NCBI RefSeq assembly: GCF_048544455.1 | Contig: NC_133537.1 | Coordinates: 66,098,134-66,162,133, forward strand | DNA length: 64,000 nt | Origin: Silene latifolia | Lineage: Eukaryota; Streptophyta; Magnoliopsida; Caryophyllales; Caryophyllaceae | Direction: 5' to 3' | Shown here: piece by piece, positions 1-10,630 of the stretch | Numbering within the stretch: position 1 is the first letter of the stretch | Layout: each line of letters starts with the position of its first letter | Notes under the pieces: model-generated | The model's database searches: none | What the model saw: the letters and a program-made list of their open reading frames with translations, nothing else | Told to the model about the DNA's origin: nothing | Translations under genes and position numbers: made by a program

Positions 1-1319
1 CAAAGTAGTGACATGAACACTAAGAACTCTTTACCCTTAGCATTCTATGTCTAGAATAACTCTCGAAGATGCCAATGGACACGGATGTCTAGAGATAACT
101 GGAGTAAGGGGTGAGAGTACATATTAGGAAGCTCTTTAATCGAACACCTAATCCCACCCGCCTCGATAGTGGCCTCTACTAATGATTAGGGAAATCGTTC
201 ATATTTGATATGTCGTCGATGTAATGCATGCAATGCAACAAATATAGATTAATCCTAGCATGTGAAATTAGACTATGTCGGTTAACAAACAATTTAGCAC
301 TCAATTTTGTCGAACTAAGTGTTAGATTCAATTATATGTGAATGCTATACAATTAAATCATACATAAATAACTACGATAAATGGATAACAACAATATTTG
401 ATCTACGTCAAAAGCACACTCGAAAACGGGATTTCAAAGAAGAAAATAAAAGGAAAATAAAATTGGAATTAAAATATGTAAATATGTCAGATTAGAGGTG
501 ATAATACGATTAATAGTCGATTTAAACCGTAATTAGAAGCTACGTTAAATCGATAAAGAGTTCAGGGACAGAAACCAACCCAAAACAGGCGCAACATCTA
601 TTGCGTCCTCTAGAAGAGGCGCAGCACTCCCTGCGTCTGTTCTAGAGCTGGGCTGAAGTCAGAACCACAACATCGTTATTGTTCATTGGCAGATTTAGGG
701 TGGATTATTGATATTACACTCGAGTTGAAGTGTTTTAACCGATTACATGTATCTGGGCAAGTCATAAACGAATTAAAAATGAGAATTTTAGCGAATTACA
801 TGATTGTGACTAAATCGTGTCGGAAATACAAAAAGAACAAGCTTGAGGTCAGATTAAACTAGATAAGTAAGAAAACTCATGTAACAAATTAGAACTCCAG
901 AACCTCGACATGAACAAGTCGAAACCCATAAGAATCGATTTTGAATTAAAACGGCGAAAACCTGCAAGTATTGAATTACCCGGGATTAAGGACGAATTAA
1001 GCGTTATGGTTAAAAAGGAATTATTAAAACGTGATTTGTGTACTGAAAATAACAAAAAGAACGAAAGAAAAACGAAAGAAATAAGAAAAGGGAAAATTGC
1101 AGGAAGTCGAGGAAGAAGAAGAAGAGCAGAAGCAGCGGCATCCTCTTGAAGAGGCCCAGCAAATGCTGCGATTCTTCGAAGGGGCGCATCTGCTGCTGCG
1201 TTTCTTCTCGACGTCGGACCTCCGCTATTTTTTAAATACAGTTTTAAAAGATGGATTTTTAAATTGGTTTTTTTACGTGCTCTTGATATAGACCTTACAT
1301 AAAAGATACAATAAATAAA

Positions 1320-1320
<1 letters not shown>
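1..1320. repeat. Non-coding repeat DNA left of the LINE
   Basis: No convincing coding region is present; the short open frames here are low-complexity (for example the Arg/Glu-rich frame at 910-1149). The stretch contains GC-rich near-palindromic units of the form GCGCAG...CTGCGT at about 583-645 and 1125-1205, the same type seen right of the LINE at 6576-6628. This suggests that both flanks derive from LTR-retrotransposon non-coding DNA, possibly one element split by the LINE. That is inference, because no LTR boundary or target duplication was found on this side. Confidence 0.45.
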
Positions 1321-1326
<6 letters not shown>

Positions 1327-1359
<33 letters not shown>

Positions 1360-1409
1360 CTCTAAAATTCATAAACCCTAAAAAAATCCTAAAAATTCAT
1401 AAACCCTAA
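1327..1409 (+). promoter_or_regulatory. (GA)14 tract plus two telobox motifs in the LINE leader
   Basis: A perfect GA repeat occupies 1327-1354. Two copies of AAACCCTAA lie at 1373-1381 and 1401-1409, inside a small direct repeat just upstream of the ORF1 start at 1421. GA repeats and teloboxes are known plant promoter motifs. Their position fits an internal promoter of the LINE, but that role is inferred. Confidence 0.5.
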
Positions 1410-1420
1410 AAATCAAAAAC

Positions 1421-2701
1421 ATGTCTATCGATTGTTCAAATGTTGAACAATTTCCCCCTCTGATCTCTGGTAATTCTAAATCGAAAAGTCCTAAATCCGT
1501 TAGTACTAATGTTGTGTCGTCCTCTGATGTGTCCTCTGTCTCTGTGGTGGTGGTTGGGGGTCCGTCAGATGAGGATACTCAGAAAACAAAAAGCGTGAAT
1601 TCGATTATTGGTGTTCAGCCCTATGACCTGGATTCACTTCAACCTGATGAACAGGAGTGGGTGGTTCAGCGTAGGAGGAAAGGGAAGAACCAGCTGGAAG
1701 TGATTGAGGAGGAACCTGATGCTCTGTTACGGTTCTCCTCAGAGGACGTCAAGGAGGAAATTGAGTACTGGACAAACTCGGTGTACTGCTTCATCTTGGG
1801 TGCTAATCCGCCAGTAGAAGTAGTAGATGGTTTTATCAGGAGAATCGGGGCTCATCTTCCACTTGATAAGGTATCTTTTCTTTCGAATGGAGTATTTTTG
1901 GTGAGATTTACCACTAGTGCTGCCAAAGATCGTGTCTTGCAACAAGGGCACTTCTTGTTCGACAATAAACCTTTTATTGTGCGTCCTTGGAGTCCTGATG
2001 TTGATTTAGTGAAGGATGATGTCAAGGAGGTGCCAGTTTGGGTGAGATTAGAACAACTTCCTCTGAAATTTTGGGGGAAGTGTCTTCCCAGAATTCCAGG
2101 CTTATTGAGGAAATTTATTCAATGTGATGCGGCTACTAAAGATAAGACCAGACTTGGATTTGCCTGAGTCATGGTGGAGGTTCCTTTTGGCAAGGCAATC
2201 CCTGATAAGATTAAGTTCTTAGATGAAGATGGTCATGTGGTTGTTATTAAGGTTGTTGCTGAATGGAAACCAATCCTTTGTGCTTCGTGTAAAGGAGTTG
2301 GTCATGCTACTGCTAACTGCAGGAAAATGAAACAACCACAGGCTCATAAATCTAAGGCTCCAAAAGAGGTAGTCAAGCAGTGGAGACCTAAAGCTCGGCC
2401 ACCAATTGAGCCTGTTGTTCCATTGCCTGCCACTGAGGAGTCAGGACTTGTAACTCCAATTGAGAAGCCTAACCAGTTCCAGGTGACTTGGGGAAAGAAT
2501 GGGAAGTATCATGTTGCTCAAACCCCTGCAAAGAGAATTATAAGATTCAGTAGACAGGAGTTGTTGGATAAAGGGTATAGTTCTATCAAGTTTGGTAAGG
2601 ACACATTCCTTGAGTCCCTTAACACTGCTACTCCTTCTGTTGGAATTGGTGTGGTCTCTGTAAATGGTAGTGCATTACCTCCTTCTGGGGGTAATGTATA
2701 A
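1421..2701 (+). pseudogene. LINE ORF1, nucleic-acid-binding protein, one nonsense codon
   Basis: ORF1 proteins of plant L1 elements bind the element RNA. The frame opens at ATG 1421 and would encode about 426 residues. The N-terminal part is Ser/Val-rich. Residues about 80-230 resemble the DUF4283 region (WVRLEQLPLKFWGK and similar). A CX2CX4HX4C knuckle (CASCKGVGHATANC) lies near residue 287. An in-frame TGA at 2165-2167 interrupts the frame immediately before VMVEV, where relatives carry a sense codon; a CGA-to-TGA change would explain it. The reading frame otherwise continues unbroken. The TAA stop at 2699-2701 overlaps the ORF2 start by 8 nt. Confidence 0.88.
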
Positions 2702-5700
2702 CTTTGGATTTTGGAACATTAGGGGACTGAATAGCCCAATTAAGCAGAATACTATTAAATGGTTTTTACACCATCATCAAATTGGGTTGTTTGGTCTCCT
2801 TGAGACAAAGGTGAAGCCTTTGTCTCTAAATAGTGTGCGTAATAATCTTTGTGCTACTTGATGTGTCTCTACTAATGCTTCTTATCACAAAGGGGGTCGT
2901 ATTTGGGTTCTTTGGCAGCCTTCTATGTTTTCTGTTAATTTCTTAGACTATTCTGCACAATCTATTCACATGGAGGTCAAGGATTTAAGCACAAGTTTTC
3001 AGTTTAAGTGTACTATGGTGTATGCTTTTAATGACTTGAATGAAAGGAAAGCTTTGTGGTCTAGACTTTGTGCTTATAATAAAGAAGTTAAGGGGCCTTG
3101 GGTTATTTGTGGTGATTTTAATACTGTCTTGGTTCCTTTTGAAAGATTAGGAGGTAATTCAACTTATGAGGAAATGGATGACTTCCAACAGTGTGTTGCT
3201 GAGTGTGGGGTTACTGACTGCTCTGCCATTGGTTCTTTGTATACATGGTCTAATAAACAAGAGCCATCCTCTAGAGTATTTAGCAGACTGGATAGAGTAT
3301 TGGTGAATGATGCTTGGATTAGGAGTAATGATAGTATCTATGCTCACTTCTATACTGAAGGTGTTTTTGATCACACTCCCTGTGTGATCCAAGAACACAG
3401 TAATACTTTTAATCCAAGGAGAAGTTTTAAATACTACAACATGTGGAGTAAAGCAGAGGACTTTAAGGAGTGTGTGAAGCAGGTTTGGGATACTAGTTGG
3501 AATGGTACTTTGATGTTTCAGCTGGTCAAGAAACTGAAATCCTTGAAATGGCCTCTGAAGAAACTTAATAAGGAAAACTTTGATGATGTTGTTAATAATA
3601 CTACTAGGGCTAAAATGAATCTTGAGTTTATCCAAATGAAACTCAGGAATGATCCTTCTAATGTTGCACTTATTGTCCAAGAGATGGAGGCAAATAGTAG
3701 TGTAAGGTTCCTGGAGTCTGCTTGTTCTGATTTTCTGGTGCAAAAGTCAAAGGCTATATGGGTTGATAAAGGTGATGACAATACGAAATATTTCCATAGT
3801 GTTATTAAGGAGAGGCAGATCAGGAATAAGGTTATCAAGATAGAGGATACTCAGGGGGTTCAGTGTGATGATCCTCAGCAGATTCAGGAAGCTTTTTTGG
3901 GTTTTTATACTAAGTTGCTGGGTACCTCTGAGAAGGTTCTGAATATTAATCACAGGGTGGTCAAGATGGGGAAAGTTTGCACTGATGAGCATAAACAGAT
4001 GTTGTTGATCCCTGTCACAAATGTAGAAATCAAGAAGGCTATGTTTTCTATCCCTAACCATAAGGCTGCAGGGCCTGATGGTTATTCTAGTGCTTTCTTC
4101 AAAGATGTGTGGGATATTGTGGGGGATGCTGTGTGTCTTGCTATTAAGGACTTTTTCCAAACGGGTAAACTCCTTAAACAATTAAACCATACCCTCATTT
4201 CTCTAATCCCTAAGTGTGCAATGCCTCAGAATGTTACTCAGTTTCGTCCCATCTCTTGTTGCAATGTGGTTTACAAATGTATTTCTAAACTTCTGTGTGC
4301 TAGACTGTCTGGGGTGCTGCCTGAGTTGATCAGTGATAGTCAAGGAGGTTTTATTAAGGGTAGGAGCATTGTTGAAAACATTCTTATTTGCCAGGACATA
4401 GTCAGGCTATACAATAGGAAATCAGTCTCTTCTAGATTCTTGATGAAAGTTTATCTGAAGAAAGCATATGATTCAGTCAGCTGGGAATTTTTAGAGGAGA
4501 TGCTGGTTTCTTTGGAGTTCCCTTCCCATTTTATTTCCTTGATTATGGAATGTGTTAAAACTGCAAGTTACTCCTTGGTGCTGAATGGAGATATTTTTGG
4601 TTTTTTTAATGGAAAGAAAGGGTTAAGGCAAGGGGATCCTTTGTCTCCCCTCTTGTTTACTATCTCTATGGAGTACTTGAGTAGGGTTTTGGGATATGTT
4701 ACAGAAAATATGGGATTCAAATATCACCCTATGTGTGGCAAAATCAAATTGTCACATTTAATGTTTGCAGATGACTTGCTCTTATTCAGTAAAGGTGATG
4801 TGGGTTCTATCATGGTACTACTTCGAGCTTTTGCTACTTTTTCTAGGGCTTCTGGTTTACATATGAGCCCTCCCAAGACCAATGCTTATTTATTGGGGTC
4901 CCTGGGGAGTTAAGGAGGACATTTTGCTTGCCACTGGAATTCAGGAAGGACAACTCCCATTTAAGTATCTTGGAGTGCCTATTACAGCTGGCAGGTTAAC
5001 AAAAGCTCAAGGTCAAATTCTGGTTGAGAAGATTACTGCAAGAATAGTAAGTTTTGGATCCAGACACTTGTTTTACTCTGGGAGGTTGGTACTTGTTAAT
5101 TCAGTATTGACTTCCTTATATACTTACTGGATGAGCATCTTTGTTATTCCTAAGGGTGTGTTGCATAGGTTGAACTTCATCTGTCGAAATTATTTGTGGG
5201 ATAGCAGTGTTGATCACCTTAGAGTACCCCCTGTCAGTTGGGCAAAGATTTGTTCCCCAAAAAAGGAGGGTGGTCTGGGTTTAAGGGATAGTTTTGTGTG
5301 GAATGTAGCTGCTATGGGGAAGTTAGTTTGGTGGATCTTTTTTAATCCTGATAAGCTATGGGTGAAATAGATCAGCCAGATTTATTTAAAAGGCAGGAGT
5401 TGGACTGAGTATGTACCCAGTGGTGATATTAGCTGGGGGTGGAGAACAGTTTGTAGAGTGCGTGATAAGTTCAGTTATGGTTACAGTCAGGGACAATGGT
5501 TACTAGATGCTAAAGGCTATACAGTGAATAGTGGCTATGAGATGTTGAGAGTGAAGTATCAGCTTGTTGATTGGCATAGTATTATGTGGAACAAGTTGGC
5601 AATACCTAAGCATAAGTTCATCTGCTGGCTCATTGCCAGAGAAGCTTTGCAGGTTAAAACAAAACTTTTTGGCTTGGGTATTGCTCATGATGATGATTGT

Positions 5701-6066
5701 CTGTTATGTGGAGGTGCTGCAGAGACACACATGCATTTATTCCAGCAGTGCCCGTATAGCAGACTTATTTTGTTAGAAATGGCTAGTCTTTGCCATGTAT
5801 CCCTTCCATCTACTGATATCCTTAGATGGATTTGGCTGCAGAAGTGGTTTAAGCATCGAAGAGAAGTTCTGCTTTGTGCTTTCATGGCTTGTTTCTACTT
5901 TATTTGGTTGCAGAGGAATAGAGCAAGGGTGGAGCATTCTCTGGTCAGGCCTGCAGAGGTGGTTAGGTTGGCTAGAAATGTTACTAAGATGCGAATTTGT
6001 ACTTTCCAGAACCAATTTGATAATCATGATAGTCAATGGTTAGAAAGTATTGATGTATGTAAATAG
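2694..6066 (+). pseudogene. LINE ORF2, endonuclease-reverse transcriptase, broken
   Basis: ORF2 nicks target DNA and reverse-transcribes the LINE RNA. The likely start is ATG 2694, overlapping the ORF1 stop. The APE-like endonuclease comes first (FGFWNIRGLNSP, LLETKV, ICGDFN, SRLDRVLV, DHTPCV). The RT follows (AAGPDG, FRPISCCNVVYK, GGFIKGRSI, QGDPLSPLLF, FADDLLLF). A C-terminal zf-RVT domain has the Cys/His pattern CLLCGGAAETHMHLFQQC. Breaks: TGA at 2859-2861 where Trp is expected, a frameshift near 4890-4905, and TAG at 5368-5370 where Trp is expected. The RT motif A reads KVYLKKAYD, so the catalytic Asp is Tyr (codon 4452-4454). No RNase H domain was seen. Confidence 0.9.
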
Positions 6067-6163
6067 AGATATGTCTCTATCAAATTGGCTTAGTTTGTAA
6101 AGCTGTTAGGTTGTATTACCTAAGTTTGTGCTTAATGAAATCTTACATTACACCAAAAAAAAA

Positions 6164-7044
6164 GGGATTTACACCCTCAGACTTACATGTTTGACGAAAC
6201 GAGATTGACTAAAGTTATCGTTTTAGTGATTGCTCAACTCGAATATGCGTGGAAAGTGCCCTCGTTGGAGGATTTAAAAGATTGATTAAGTTGATTAAAG
6301 TGGAGTTGGTCAAATTGGTCGGTCTATGCAACGTGACTGGGACTCAGAATAATCTGAGCTTACGTGGTCAATTGATCAAGCACGTAGGCGTCGAAAGCAA
6401 TAGCGTGGTCTAGAATGCAAAAAGAGAGAAATAAGGGACGGAACACTCGCGTGCCAAATATGGAGGCCGAAGGCCTCTATTTATACTAAACATACGGAGG
6501 AGTTTAGGAATGACATGGATTTGGAAACAAATCACGGAAATATTCTGAAAAGCGTGAAAAGAGGGCTGGAGAAGAGGCGCAGCAGCTACTGCGACCCTTG
6601 CAAGAGGCACAACATCTGCTGCGTCCTTTCCCCAGAGGTTTCCTCCTCAGCAAGAAATAATTCCACGTTTTATTATGGAAAATCGATAAATCTATACTTC
6701 TTTATTCTGTTAAACACAAAATACGGAAGATATTTCCTTAAAATATTTAATTTAATTAGGAATAACTATCTAGAGAATTCTAGAACATTCCAGAATATTC
6801 CTACTCGACATTTAAACTGTTTTTATAAAGTGAAGCGGTCTTTGACCCGGACTCCAAATGAACTCTAATTACTATCAAAACGACCGTACCGGTGTGTAGA
6901 TGACGACCAAGGGGTTGACTCGAGTGTTTGAGATATCATCTGTCGATGAACTTACGAACTGTCATAAAATCGTTCCGCGTATCAAACATGCGGCCAAATC
7001 ATCACTGGGTGGTTGGCGGGAGGTGTAGAAATGAGGTATCTACA
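6164..7044 (-). repeat. Probable LTR fragment on the minus strand
   Basis: Read on the minus strand, the fragment begins TGTAGATACCTC at 7044. A TATA box (TATAAATA) lies at 6485-6478 and is followed by an R/U5-like stretch that runs into the LINE tail. A cluster of GCGCAG/CTGCG half-sites lies at 6576-6628, about 91 bp upstream of the TATA. This layout fits the U3-R of an LTR retrotransposon that the LINE entered. No partner LTR, PBS or target duplication was found, so the assignment rests on layout only. Open frames on both strands here are short and unrecognised. Confidence 0.45.
6478..6485 (-). promoter_or_regulatory. TATA box of the minus-strand LTR fragment
   Basis: TATAAATA is read on the minus strand about 560 bp inside the putative LTR start at 7044, a usual U3 length. 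The GC-rich half-site cluster begins about 91 bp upstream. Confidence 0.45.
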
Positions 7045-8333
7045 ATAGGACATGGCGAGTTGTACTTGATAATTAATATTATTGTTCTTGAATGTAAAAA
7101 AATAATGTTAGATGGCCACAAAAGCATCAATCATTTAGGATGCAATTGATACATTAAGTTAGTCATTACTTCTTGTGTTTTTGTGGCGGCCTAATGGTCT
7201 AGGGGGAAAGCCTAGCCTAGAAGAGGATCTTTTTTTTATGCTTGTGCTGCGCCTTCGTATTTATTTGACGTGTCTTTGGCAATTATGCTTCTGTCGAGCC
7301 TTCATATTTATTAAAGCAATTTTCGTTTCTTTAATTTGACGTGTTTGTTTTAATAGCACGGTCCGTATGTTAGAGGGACTTGTTAAGTTGATTGAAATCT
7401 GTAATGATTTGGAAATATTTTGTGAATTGGGGGTGCCTTTTAAAGAACCAAATAAAGTTGGTTTGAGGTGATAAGTAATCTGAGATGGTTGCTAGGGTCT
7501 GGTGGTGTGTATGGGAATTGAACTGTCGTTAGGACGAGTGGCGTCTTGTTAAAAATGAAACATTGTTGGGTTAAAGTGACCTGTCAATTAGGCTTGTATC
7601 TTATCATTAGTACTTAGCACTAGTGAGTCATTGTGTTATGGTGTGGTTGTACTGAGGGTGAATAGTGTACCGCAGCTAGGGTGTGCTTTGTACTGTGGCT
7701 GAATGGTGGGACATCTATATATAGGGGCATCATCCATAGAATTGCCAACAAAACCAATGTTGCATACCTCTCAGGTCGTTAGTTGTCTCTGGTTTAAATC
7801 CTTTGTTTGTTTTTCGGTTGTTAGTTGTTAGTTTTGATTATTAGTTATAGCCTTCTAATTACATTTAATTTGCCGTGTTATCTTCAGGAAGCTACTTTCA
7901 GAAAAACTCATTAGCAGCTCGTTTCACAGGTAGACAGTCTTCTCTTTAAGGTTTATGCTTCATTTTAGATGTGTTGTTTGTGTTGTTTTAAGTGTTCTTA
8001 GGTTTACTCCTTTCTCTGTTGTGTAGATACATTTGTAACGTGAAAAATGATGTATATCCTTTGCATTAGTAGCCAAAAAAATATGTCTGGCTGATAACAT
8101 GTTTCTTCCCTGGTCGAGATATGCGTGCTGATTTGTAAGTGTCACTGTGTCCGTAGTAAATTTGTTCTTTCAGCAATGGCGTGTAGCCGTTGTGGCCTGT
8201 GTAGGTGCGTCTAAGTCAGCAACATTAACGTCCCAGGCTACCATTCTTTACTAAAAGCACCCTTTTACATCTGATATGGTTTGTTTCTGCTAAAGAGGTC
8301 GTACTGCATTGACTAGGTATTGGATTTGCTAGA
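7045..8333. other. Stretch without a recognisable gene
   Basis: AT-rich DNA with no long open frame. A TATA-like sequence (TCTATATATAGG) lies at about 7709-7720 on the plus strand. Splice-like signals (TTCAG, then AGGTAGAC) lie about 150-220 bp downstream of it. These could be the promoter and first exons of the gene remnant that follows, but that is speculative. Confidence 0.3.
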
Positions 8334-9217
8334 TTGAGCGAGGCTAACCCTGTTATCTTAATTTTGGAGTGGGAAAATGACCTCCTAACTTTACAGGTCA
8401 GGATTAGGATGGCTAAGAATCAAACTGATTTTGGAATCTCGTTCCGTGCTCTTTTAAATGACGTGACACAAGCACTAGATTGGCCTCAAACAATGTATTA
8501 CCAGGCTAGCTTGGAAAGGAATGAGGCAAATTTAGTGCTTGCGAGATGGAGTGGCCCTAATGCATGTTTATTCAGGGGTAAATCATGTTGCACCCTGGTT
8601 GAGTCCGAGGAGCAAGCCGTTGAACAAGAAATTGACTTCCTTGTCCAGAAGAAACAGGTTGTTGTGCAGGATGCAAACTTGGCAAGGAGAGAAATGTACA
8701 AGGCTTGCTGTAAGTTTTATAAGGAAAAATGGAAGGCCTTAGAGAATGTAGAGCAGGGAATAGTTGGGTGTGAGCGCAGCGCTCACAAAACACTCAAGGT
8801 GGCTGTTCCCTCTTGCCTTCCTAAAACAGTCATCGTAGACTTATGAACCATTTGGCTACAAGTTGTCGCGGCGTACCAGGTTGATGTTGATGAAATGGAC
8901 TTCATAACGCAATCAGGCGATCGACACTTCTGCTGTTTTACAATAAGTTGGTCTAAACCATCGCCAAGGGAAAGGTACTTTATTGGTGATAGTTTGGAGA
9001 CTCTTGAAAAGGCAAAGAAAAGTTTGGCTAGGAAGGCCAATAATTATCTTCAAACTCTTTTTGGGTTCTCTGTCAAAGATGCGAACTTCAATAGAATGCT
9101 GTATTCGAAGATATAGTGTGGATTTCAGCGAACAAGATACCTAGCTGCGAAGGAGAGGCATGTATGCGTGGTAGCTGATCTCGAGTCGGTACCTGTGTTT
9201 ATTGCCGATGGTTACAA
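8334..9217 (+). pseudogene. Unrecognised gene remnant, part 1, interrupted by a solo LTR
   Basis: I do not recognise this family. An open frame runs from about 8334 with in-frame stops at 8844-8846 (TGA) and 9114-9116 (TAG). It reads into the TACAA duplicated by the solo LTR. Two segments, roughly residues 45-130 and 180-260, look like diverged copies of one about 80-residue unit: an aromatic start, a CC-containing strand, then a long Ala/Lys/Glu-rich helix and VKDANF / VQDANL. The pattern vaguely recalls double-stranded-RNA-binding folds, with no diagnostic motif. It may be a host gene or a fragment captured by the neighbouring Helitron. Confidence 0.45.
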
Positions 9218-10504
9218 TGTTGGAGTGTGTGTCCTCAACAATAGTGCGATCACATGTTTAAATCTCATATTAAGAATACGTAAGGGATGATTCATTTATA
9301 TAGTCAACTGATCAACATTAATCGTTAACGATTGGCTTGCTAGAGTTTGACGTTACTGTCGTAGGACGGTGGTGGTAAGTTGATCCCTTAAGGTCACACC
9401 TAAAGGATGATGCCCTTATCAGTAAAGTTGATTAATTATATGATGATACAAGTTAATCAATTCCTTAAAATTGAACAAATCATTTGTGAGAGAGAATATT
9501 TATATCTTATTGTAATGGGATTAAATAAGATTTATTTTAGTAATTGAAATACTTTATTACTAGAATTGATTATTGTTTGTGAAACAATTGTGATAAGAAT
9601 GAATGGTTAATTATAATTACAATATGTTGTGAATTATAATTATATGACCCATTTTATTTATGTGATCAAGTATCACTAGTCAATTTATTGTATGTGATTT
9701 AATTAATTTATAAAATGATATTTACTTGATAAATATGCATTAAATTAATTAATAACATGTAATATACTACATGTGACATATTGTGTGACAAATGACAAAT
9801 TGACAAAATAAAATGGTAGTCCATTTTATGTGTGTTGGACCGAAATGGATGGACTAGTAGTGGGTTGTGATTATTTTATTTTATGAGATAAAATATAAAT
9901 AATAGAACCTAGTCTATCTAGCTTACACAACCTACACTTTGATAAGAGTAAAAGAAAAAGAGAAGATGCCATTTTTGGCCTTACCTTACCCGGGCACACT
10001 CCTCTTTATGATGGGTTTTTGGTTCTTATTTTTACTCTTACACATTCACATGATTATTTATTCATTCAAATACATACATCTCTCTTACTTAGTTCATTTT
10101 TCTCTAAAAACTTGAGAAATGATAATCTAAATTGTTCAACAACATTACTAATATTATTAATGTAATATATGAGAATTAGTAATCAATTTTAAGGTAGACT
10201 ACTAAATAAATATCTAGCAAATATTATTTAGTAGAGATAAGGGTTAAATCTTGGGTGCAATCAAGAGGAGAATCTCTACATTGAGATTTTGGAGAATCAT
10301 CCTAATACTCATCATAGCTCAAGAACAAGTGAAGGTAGGAGACCTTACTTGTGCCCATAAATCCGAAAATAATAATGTAAGGGACATTATTTTTATTATT
10401 AATCTCTTATTTTGTTATGCATGCACTAGATCTAAAGAACACAAATTAAGAAGTTAATTAGTTCACTATTAGAAGAGTCTAATAATAGGTATATGAACCT
10501 AACA
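9218..10504 (+). mobile_element. Solo LTR of the copia family of element E
   Basis: The 1287-bp sequence runs from TGTTGGAG to CCTAACA and is flanked by a perfect 5-bp duplication, TACAA (9213-9217 and 10505-10509). It is closely similar, in reverse orientation, to both LTRs of element E (37982-39253 and 46314-47544), including the GTGCGATCACATGTTTAAA and TAATAGGTATATGAACC ends. No internal sequence remains, so it arose by recombination between two LTRs. The short open frame inside (10251-10457) is not considered a gene. Confidence 0.95.
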
Positions 10505-10509
10505 TACAA

Positions 10510-10630
10510 CACTCCTGAAGGAACTCTCTATGGTATACGGTCTGGACTTAGTGTACCACCTAGCGGCGCAGGGCTGTTCTGGGGAACGTGTCTTCCTGCG
10601 CAGGGCCTCTTAAGGCTGGTGGGACAATAG
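10510..10630 (+). pseudogene. Unrecognised gene remnant, part 2, after the solo LTR
   Basis: If the solo LTR and one TACAA copy are removed, the frame of part 1 continues without a shift for another 40 codons to TAG at 10628-10630. The continuation (TPEGTLYGIRSGLSVPP) is not part of the LTR. This supports a once-continuous coding region across the insertion site. The product is not recognised. Confidence 0.4.

Larger units (their letters stand above)
1321..6163 (+). mobile_element. Degenerate plant L1-type LINE (non-LTR retrotransposon)
   Basis: The element has a 5' leader, ORF1 (DUF4283-like region plus CCHC knuckle), ORF2 (endonuclease, reverse transcriptase, zf-RVT), a short 3' UTR and an A9 tail at 6155-6163. 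This order is typical of the plant L1 clade. The 5' boundary is approximate. I looked for a target-site duplication using the sequence after the A-tract and found no convincing match upstream, so the 5' end may be truncated or the duplication decayed. ORF1 carries one nonsense codon. ORF2 carries two nonsense codons, one frameshift and a substitution at a catalytic Asp, so the copy cannot be active. Confidence 0.9.

Noticed and set aside
910-1149. 79-codon open frame left of the LINE
   Set aside because: Low-complexity Arg/Glu-rich composition within repeat DNA, overlapping open frames on both strands, no homology recognised.
1366-1414. Interstitial telomere sequence
   Set aside because: Only two separated AAACCCTAA motifs; better described as promoter teloboxes.
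3159-4181. Long minus-strand open frames opposite LINE ORF2
   Set aside because: Shadows of the reverse transcriptase coding region; the translation resembles no protein family.
6155-6190. Target-site duplication of the LINE based on GGGATTTACACCC
   Set aside because: No convincing copy of this sequence was found near 1250-1420.
7709-7720. Helitron 5' terminus starting TCTATATATAGG
   Set aside because: It resembles some plant Helitron starts but equally a TATA box; no matching 3' end or family alignment is available.
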